Assembly (NCBI GenBank): GCA_021234155.1
Contig: JAJEKV010000047.1
Span: 7,031,071-7,095,070, forward strand
DNA length: 64,000 bases
Reading direction: 5' to 3'
DNA from: Isoetes taiwanensis
Lineage: Eukaryota > Streptophyta > Lycopodiopsida > Isoetales > Isoetaceae
In this document: piece by piece, positions 56,523 to 64,000 of the stretch
How positions within the stretch are numbered: the first letter of the stretch is position 1
Layout of the letters: the number at the start of each line of letters is the position of its first letter
The notes under the pieces: model-generated
What the model was told of the DNA's origin: nothing
Seen by the model: only the letters and a program-made list of their open reading frames with translations
The model's database searches: none
Translations under genes and position numbers: made by a program

Positions 56523-56869
56523 TTTTAAAAAGAAAAAGAGAGCTGTTATTATGCTAGATATGCATCTTCCAATAGTGAAAGCCTTACCTTGGTGAGAATT
56601 CGTTTTGTTGTAGTATCTAAGGAAGACATAAGCGCAGGGAAAATGCTCTTGGACATGGATAAATAGCATCTTTGTGCAGTAAGTAGCCCAAGCATCTTCA
56701 CAATGCACTGATCCAAATCGAAGTTGAATGATGCAGACCATGGAGAGAACAAGAAAAACTATGCCAACAATGGAGCCAATGGCTGAACAACAATAAGAAG
56801 CAATTGAGGGAAAGCAGTTCGAACAAAAAAAAGATATTTCTTATTATCTTTCCCTGTGCTACACACTAT

Positions 56870-56945
56870 ATACAGGCTGTTGTTGCCCTGTCCTAAGCTG
56901 AAGATGGCGCACAATGGCTGTTGTTGCCCTGTCCTAAGCTGCTTG
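56870..56945. repeat. Short direct repeat
   Basis: CTGTTGTTGCCCTGTCCTAA plus GCTG occurs twice 44 bp apart. Nothing else is recognised between 56.52 and 57.76 kb. Confidence 0.75.
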
Positions 56946-57761
56946 CAAGAGTTTGCATAAAAGTTAAAAAACATCCATCATTACAACCGCACTTTTCAAG
57001 TCCAAAATAACCCAAACCCAGTCTCCTGAACCTGCAAAGTCTGGCTGCCTACAAAACCCTTAGCTTGCAATGTAGCAGCTTGTCTGCCTGCGTGCAAACT
57101 TTCGAATGTCCTTGTTATTAATGCATACTGGAAAATGGAACAAAAGGAAGCTGTAGCTTAAGAAGACGATATCTTTGTCCCTGCTCCTTAAAAATACACT
57201 CCTTAATTACAACTTAGAGACATCAAAAGCTACAAAGTTCGCCAAGACTTCACCTCTAATCCTTCTTTTGGTTTGCAAGGTATCGGCTGATCTTGTCAAG
57301 GCAAAGATGTTCTTATTTGCAGATCATTTTGAATGAGATTCAATCTCAACGGGTATGTGAACATGTAGAGGGGAAAATCGACATTGGAAGCTCTACATGT
57401 TCGCTAAGCTCACCCTAAATCGTGGAGGGCACCATTGTTGTGCCGAAGATGAAGCTTTAGCCGATCTGTAACAATCGCGAAGATTAGACACAGCCCTTAG
57501 GGTTTGTGTTGCCAGATTAAGGGAAAGCAAGTAAGAAATACATAAATACATGCAAAGAAAAAAAGGGGCTCTACCACAGGATTTTTTCTTTCTCTAGAAT
57601 CAATGGCCAAAAAATAGATGCACTCTAGAAATACCATTTAGTATATGCAAATGAATACGGCGACGAAATCATAGAAAACCCATGCAAAAAAGCGTACAAA
57701 AATCTAAAAGCAACCCCCTGTTATTATGCTAGATATACAAATAGAAACGGACAACATTACC

Positions 57762-58043
57762 CTAGGTTTTCGATCCTTTGCAGATACTCATGAATCTTTG
57801 ATGTTTGAAGCGAACTCCACCAATGGTAAGAATGCCATTCTAGGCTGCCACATTAATGTTTTTCAGTAGTACTTTCTCAAGCTCACAACCCACCTGGAGA
57901 GGCCGAATTGGAGTGGCCTTCCTCTGCATATCATTGTTTAGATAACATCCAAAGTGTTCCTTTGTGTCAGAACTGAATATGTCTGTTAAATCTTTCATTC
58001 TGTTGAAATAGTGGCATGTTTGAAAGTTCCATTCACCACCTTT
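57762..58043 (-). pseudogene. Unrecognised open stretch with one in-frame stop
   Basis: On minus, 67 codons (KGGEWNFQTCHYFNRMKDLT..., then HFGCYLNNDMQRKATPIRPL, then VGCELEKVLLKNINVAA) reach a TAG at 57,840-57,842. The same frame continues open for 25 codons (NGILTIGGVRFKHQRFMSIC...) to a second TAG. Amino-acid composition on both sides is protein-like, suggesting a single ancestral exon interrupted by a stop. I do not recognise the family. Confidence 0.35.
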
Positions 58044-58381
58044 GATAGAAATAAGGGGTCAACACCTTTAGTCATCCCAACAACATGAATCGATGGCTAA
58101 GATTACCAGGTTCGCAAAAATAGTTTATATACTCTAGGAGCACAATTTACAAAACATGTATTTGCTTGCTTAAATGCATATTGAACATGAAACGAAATTG
58201 GAAGTTGAAGTTGAAAACAAAGCACATTTTTATCAAGATAAACAATTGCATTTCTGGAATGTGGATATTTGCAATATGTAGAAACAACTTTGTTTGAAGG
58301 ACACTCTTATCACGTTTTTCTTGGATAGTTTCTTTTCTTTGGTAAGATTCATTTTAGGTATTTGGATTTAAGATCACATTA

Positions 58382-58602
58382 TAGGCGAACATGTTAGGTA
58401 GCTTCCACAACAAATAATGGATATGGCATTGCCATTTGGTGGATTATAATGTGTTATGCTTATTTGCATTTCGTCTCATATCTTACATCTAAAAACATTA
58501 TAGGAGAACATGTTAGGTAGCTTCCACAACAAATAATGGATATGGCATTGCCATTTGGTGGATTATAATGTGTTATGCTTATTTGCATTTCGTCTCATAT
58601 CT
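58382..58602. repeat. Near-identical 102-bp direct duplication
   Basis: 58,382-58,483 and 58,501-58,602 differ by a single base (TAGGCGAACA versus TAGGAGAACA), separated by 17 bp. The very low divergence indicates a recent event. Confidence 0.9.
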
Positions 58603-58789
58603 ACATTTGAAATGCTCAACTATTTTTTGCTAATAAGGTGTCACACTACCATATGTGAAGTGATAATCTCGATGTTCAACTTCTATTTTGTAATTTTTAC
58701 AACTTCTTCCATAAGAGGCAGTTTGTTCAACTTTGTATATCAATATTTTAAATCCCTACCAAAACAATTTCTATCGTTGAGACATAGTG

Positions 58790-59284
58790 TCAAGGTTGCA
58801 CCAAGAAAGGGAGAGAAGGGGATGCACACCAATATCCGAGAGCGCAAGCTCCCAAAACAAAGGCAAAAATGGAATTGTATTCAATGCTGTATGTCAATAC
58901 ATGAAGTACAATGATATAAACAAAACGGTGATACTAAGAATAGTATTAGCCGTTCACCCACCGCCCACTAATAACAGTCGTTACTTAGTTAGGCGGTGCT
59001 TTCGATCGATAAGGTGTTGAGTCGATTCGGCCAAAGACTTTCTCAAAGACCACTATCCGAAAGTGCCGAAGTCACCGCTTACGACGCCTAGCAAGATGGT
59101 GGTCTCGATACCATATATATCTTGACACTCCTCCTTGATGAGAGATCGCCATCTCCATGTTCAGCCTCCTCCTCCTGGAGAGATAAGATCTGAATCTTAG
59201 CCAAGACTGCCACTTAATCAGGGTCATCTGAAAAGCTCAAAAACTTTGTTTGCATGAAGAGATCAGCTCTATTCTCTCTGATAG
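58790..59284 (-). mobile_element. Possible 3' end of a Copia-type element
   Basis: On minus, ATCAAGGAGGAG (a purine-rich stretch like the Copia polypurine tract) is followed by TGTCAAGATATATATGG, a possible LTR start. Nearby TTGTACTTCATGTATTGACA repeats and AGCTTGCGCTCTC are LTR-like. No Copia protein motif or second LTR is visible, so the call is tentative. Confidence 0.3.
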
Positions 59285-60891
59285 TGTGACGCTCCCTGAA
59301 TATATACGGCGCTCCGGACGTATACATACAGGGACTTCCCCCTCCCATGGCAATCAACTCACCAATCAGCTCACGTATACATACAGGGCCCTCCGTCTAA
59401 CTCGGACAATCCATAGAAAGATGCCCGGGTGAAGGACACGGAGGTGTCATTCGGCCCACGCCTTCAATGGGACTCCTAAGTCGCGGAAGCGTGAATACAT
59501 GTTAGCATACAGCATGAATCATACATAAATAACCACCACGAAGGGTGGCACATCCATCCAAGTACTAACGGCAAAGAAGATGCATCTAATCCTAAGGAAA
59601 ACGCTCCAAATCCCAGGTTCTACCCCGGGTCAGACTCCTGTGAGGGTGGACTGACGGCTCGGTCTCAAGAGATCAACAGACAGAGGTATAACCTGGCGTT
59701 GGCTGGCATAGACCAGTGGCTAGGGTAATCCACTCCATCCGCCCCTCCTGTGCACACTTTGCAGATAGGCTAAATCATGCTATGACGTGCTTGTAGCCCT
59801 CCGGAGACGCAATCCCAAGGAATCACCCTTCGGGACTACTCCGGGTTACATCTCCCCGGTCCGATGAGGCAGGTCAGAGTGGCGTCTCCTCCCCGAGTAT
59901 GACGGATCCCTGGGTGTGCTAGAGAACACGTGCCCCCTCAGTGACCCCCCTATTCGTACCCGACTTACTCTCCTAAATCTAAAGGTCAGCTCACCAACTC
60001 GTTCGAGCCCAGGACGACCATCTATGACTCACGCCCTCCGGCCCAGAGAGTGTCAGACCCATACCCGGCCCACACACAGTGTCCAACTATAAGCCTAGCA
60101 CACTATAGGAGTCCTGTAGCTGCGCTAGGCAAGACCCCACCCCCGATTCACCCTCATACTCGTTGTCTGGTGCTGAACCACATCATAGCATCCACAACTA
60201 GGTAGGCTCTTGTGCACAGGCCGCATCTAATGGGAATAATACAGGGCTCTATCTAGGAGCATACTACAATACATGGGCTCACAGGTCTCTACCCCCCGTA
60301 ATCCCCCATCTCCGGAGTGCTAACTAAGCAAAGAACTACTAAACCATCAACCAAAGCACATACAGAGACTAGAGATAAGAATACCCACCATATCAATCAA
60401 GGGTTAGCCTAACAGGTAAACCACAGAGAAAAACAGAGAGAGAACACACCACAGAGAGGCACTATGCTATAGATCAACAAAGTAACCTATTGACTAACCG
60501 TCAAATCGGTCTTGGGCTGCTCCATCTCGACTAGATGAAGGGTGCCTGGCTGCTGCTTCTCCTCCTCCATCTCCAACTGCTCCTAATTCGAATTGGGGCC
60601 CAAAAGCCCTAATTTGGGTGTCCCAATTGGAAACCCTGCCTTGCCCAATCGATTTGGGCCAGGTGGCAGCTCCGGGTTGGCTAATATTAACTAATTTGGT
60701 ATTTTAGCCCTTTTTAATATTAGGTTAAGCCCTAAATTCGAATTAGGGTTTAAGGTTAGGTTTCCACTTTAATAATTAATTATTAACATAGCTAACCTTA
60801 GCTTATGAATAATTAATGTGCCATTAATTATTCATAGTGACGTGTCACGTATTTATACTTAAAAAGGCATATAAATACGTGGAACGTCACA
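59285..60891 (-). repeat. Divergent LTR of the same gypsy family (LTR3)
   Basis: 1,607 bp starting TGTGACGCTCC and ending GGAACGTCACA, like the LTRs of the 35.6-50.4 kb element. It shares internal phrases such as CACTCCATCCGCCCCTCCTG, TGCACACTTTGCAGA.TAGGCT and CTTGTGCACAGGCCG, but is clearly diverged. It is followed at once by TTCTCCCCACCTT and GATG.TGTCC.CAGCATC, matching the polypurine-tract side of the first element. It is therefore a 3' LTR in minus orientation rather than a solo LTR. Confidence 0.8.
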
Positions 60892-63800
60892 TTCTCCCCA
60901 CCTTAAAAGTGATGTTGTCCTCAGCATCAAGACTACTCTTGTTGCAGGGCAATACATCGTACATTGGAAGGAAGTCTCCCCTCCTTAAAGAGATAGCGTG
61001 AGATTATAAGTCACACACTCTTTGTCATGTTCAAAGTGATTAAGTGTGAAATGACGTGTAATGTGCAATTTATAACTCTGGGATAAAAAGGTAGAGGTAT
61101 AGGTCAGACATGATCATCGTTTAAGACTATCAAAAGTCAACAGTCAAGGTTTGTGGAAGTCTGACTGTGTCATTCTTGGTGATGAGTTTACAGTTTATTT
61201 GATGTAGGAATCATTCTTTTTATACATATGTGTAATTCTTTTAATATAGTATAGACTTAGTAAGCGCGCACTGTTTAGTAGGAAGTGATTCTAATCATAT
61301 TAACTTCTGTGTATATGTATTATATTCTCCGTTCGCTTTGCAATCCATTTAATTACAGCCAGTCCTAATTTAATTTTGTATCAGAATGTTGTTTTGCTAT
61401 TTTGGTACAGTTTTAAGAACTCATATGTTCCTATCCTCAGTGTTCTACATGCCCCTCACATTTATACTTACCCTTTAATAGAATTATAGATTGTACTGTT
61501 TTTTTTTTTTTGCCATTTTTGCCTATATACGTTAATGTTTTACCTTAGGAGTTTGTGTAAGACATACATAATTATCTTCTTCTATTATGGTTGACTATGT
61601 GGCTAAATAGCGTTCTCCTTTTGAATATCTTTAATGTTTCCACACGCACATTCTCGATCCATAATTGACACTTAGCTGTAACTGATAGCCAGACCCTGAG
61701 ACGCGAAGGGTAAAGACCCTTAGAAAATGAGACTACATTGTTGATATAAATGTTGGCTTGATTTCAAATAAAGTTCCAAGGTGCAGGACGCCAATTGTTA
61801 GCTTTAAATAGCCATGGTTAAAAACCTTTATGGAGCTAAATCTAAAGTCATGGATCTAAGGCTTGTATCTGATAATGCTCCAAAATAGAAAGTAATAGAT
61901 GGTTTTTTCAGGTTAATTGACCAAAGGACTAAAACGAGCTTTACCTCACATGAGCACACATATTAATTCATTAGTTATATCTATACATTTATTAGAGATA
62001 CGGAAGCATCAAAAGCATGCCCGATGCTTCTTGAGGCTATTATATAATGAAGGTTAAGCAGATCCTGGGTTCTTGCTTGAAGTAGAATAAGGAGTTGTAA
62101 GGTATCCTTATTTTGGATGGATACTCGAGAAAATTGGTATGACGATGTTTGTTATCCGATTGAAAGACTGGACCTGCTAATTACGAGGATTGATTTATTA
62201 TGCGGCATATATATTGCCATTCAACGTAGAAGGAGACTGGATATAGCACCATATATCCGAGGGAGAAGTGGTTTATGATTATCTACCATAGACCACGTCA
62301 GAGAGGTACTATAGCCAACATGTTATAGCTATTGCTACTTGAATGGAGGTATGATTCGCGGAAAGGTAGAGAATAATGTTGGGTGAGGATGCGGATCCAT
62401 AAACTAGGGATTATAAAATGATGCATACGTTGCGTTTCGTAAGGATATTGATGTTCCTGAGGTGTGCAATAACGATGCAAGCTTGTGCATGATTAAGATG
62501 ACGACATAGTCACGTGGATACGCTTAATGAGGTTGGTCAAATGCACGACCATTATGCATGGTATAAATTAAGGAAATGGACACATCTTATGTCTGTTAGG
62601 AGCATCGAGATGCCGAATAAAAGACTAGACAATAGTGTGGAAAGTTGACCTTCAACGGATGATACACTAGGGAAGCAAGTAATGCACCCACAAGGCCAAT
62701 GCTTGACAAGAGGTACTTGAAAGTTGTTGCAAACAACGTCCCAAATATAGAGAATTTGAAAGGATGATACTTTGAATAGACCAAAGTCGGGAGTATGACT
62801 AAGGTAGGTGGCCAATGAACATCTCACCAAGGAGAATGTGCTCTGGACTCGGTATCGCGTGTGTATCCCGAGGAGTAGGTCCGCATTGGTATATGCGTAC
62901 TAGGACCCTGTAAGGGTAAAACATAACAGAAAAAGAAAGGGTGTATAATAGAACTTTTAGTTCACATTCCATATGAAGACGGAAGTAATGAAGATAAGAG
63001 TTCCTATACGAGTCATTAAACATGGCCACTAGGACTTAGGGTGGCATTTGCCCCTGTGGAATTTGTGACTCAAGCTTGAGGACCAAGGGAACTATGGTTA
63101 GAGAGTCTAGAAGGTGTGGTGTCGAAACCACAACATAGAGTTGGCTCACACGTGTACCTAATCCAAGCCTGAGTTATAACATACTAATAGCGCAAGGTAG
63201 GGTTGACGATGAACAAATTAAAAGGTGTCGAAGTGCATAAAATATCTGCGAGAGGTGATCGTTCGCATCAGCAAAGGCTTCCTGCTTAGTACAATCTCAA
63301 TAATTCCAAGTGCGACGGAGCGTATGCTGTAAATGGTCGAAAGCGTGATCGGGAAAGATGATAACGATCTCGAAACCCTTGATAGGGTCGTACGGCTATT
63401 GAAGATGTCGATTGTGATATTTAGATGTATATCATGTTGGAAGATATTAGAATATTCGTATAAGGCGAGTGAGGTATTACTTAGGTATGCTTAAAGAATA
63501 AGCATAATGATAGGCATATACTCAAAGATATTGGATTAAGTATGGTCCAGGAGAGGTAAGCAATCAAGTTACCCCAATGGTTGGAGTTGCCTATCCTAGG
63601 TGCATCGTACTAACCAAGGACATTTTTCATAACTAGATAGATAGGTAGATAGCATTTATACGTCATGCGATATTGGCAGCGTCCATGAGGATATATGACG
63701 GACCCCCAGAGACTTTATTCACATAATCCCCTGGGATATGTAGATTCATTTGCGGACTTAAAGACAACTAGGCATTAAAATAATGGTTGGAAATACTTTG

Positions 63801-64000
63801 CCCGGACCATATCTAGATACCCTAAAATGAGGTGACTAGCCAATAATGGTTGGAGGCCATTGGAATGTACGGATGAACAACTCCAAAAGAGGGTAGACCG
63901 CTGTCACTCTGACAGGTGTGTGGCGTAGATAATTAATCACAGCTATATATGTGGTGAAGCTTGGCACAAAAGAATACTAAAGTTTGTACCCGGGATTGAT
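60892..64000 (-). other. Presumed internal 3' region of a second gypsy element, runs off the window
   Basis: The first ~60 bp match the 3' non-coding side of the chromovirus. The remaining 3 kb has no coding frame above about 90 codons and no recognised motif. The first element also has a long 3' non-coding region (2.4 kb), so pol genes may lie beyond the right edge. The attribution beyond about 61.0 kb is inference. Confidence 0.35.

Overview
This window looks like nuclear DNA of a land plant. It is AT-rich and intron-bearing, with two intact plant P450 genes of CYP704 type, plant-type LTR and LINE retrotransposons, a Helitron terminus and several small foldback elements. I cannot place the species further; the CYP704 genes and the repeat content fit a bryophyte, lycophyte or fern as well as a seed plant.

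Layout. 1-21 kb is mostly intergenic. It holds a CA-rich degenerate satellite, a possible frameshifted exon (2.0-2.4 kb), an unrecognised plus-strand gene whose best exons lie at 7.2-7.7 kb with locally duplicated exon-like units upstream, a Helitron 3' end (9.85 kb), a foldback element (11.9-12.3 kb), a 5'-truncated LINE with a (TTCTA)n tail (12.97-14.41 kb) and several tandem duplications. 21.4-28.7 kb carries a convergent (tail-to-tail) pair of CYP704-like genes. Each has six exons at matching positions, and both appear complete (501 and 496 aa). About 0.4 kb of DNA upstream of the first gene is duplicated 1.15 kb further out, and a small poly(A) retroposon interrupts the gene-proximal copy.

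31.5-52.2 kb is one nested structure. An L1-type LINE on the minus strand (ORF1, then endonuclease and reverse transcriptase) is split by a 14.8 kb Ty3/gypsy chromovirus at 35,617-50,376. The chromovirus has 1.65 kb LTRs, a tRNA-iMet primer binding site, a polypurine tract, gag, protease, RT, RNase H, integrase and an integrase chromodomain.

The main discovery is inside this chromovirus. Between the 5' LTR and gag it carries two extra sense-strand genes. The first encodes a 417-aa protein that begins with the canonical histone H3 tail (M-ARTKQTARK), runs through an acidic/basic linker with a chromodomain-like patch, and ends in a complete 87-residue H3 histone fold that aligns to H3 without gaps. 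The second encodes an unknown protein. Each extra gene is preceded by a pair of 67-bp hairpins (four copies, with stem-preserving changes), a TATAAATA box and a related leader, so they look like two duplicated transcription cassettes. I know of no described retrotransposon with this arrangement.

52-64 kb holds a MITE with perfect 22-bp inverted ends, a second copy of the 11.9 kb foldback family, exon-like open stretches on the minus strand, a near-perfect 119-bp-period duplication, a possible Copia fragment and a third, divergent LTR of the same gypsy family (59,285-60,891). Its internal region would run off the right edge.

Caveat: many frame breaks in the gypsy pol genes and many LTR-LTR differences sit at CCG/CGG/CAG/CTG sites. 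Some may be consensus errors rather than mutations.
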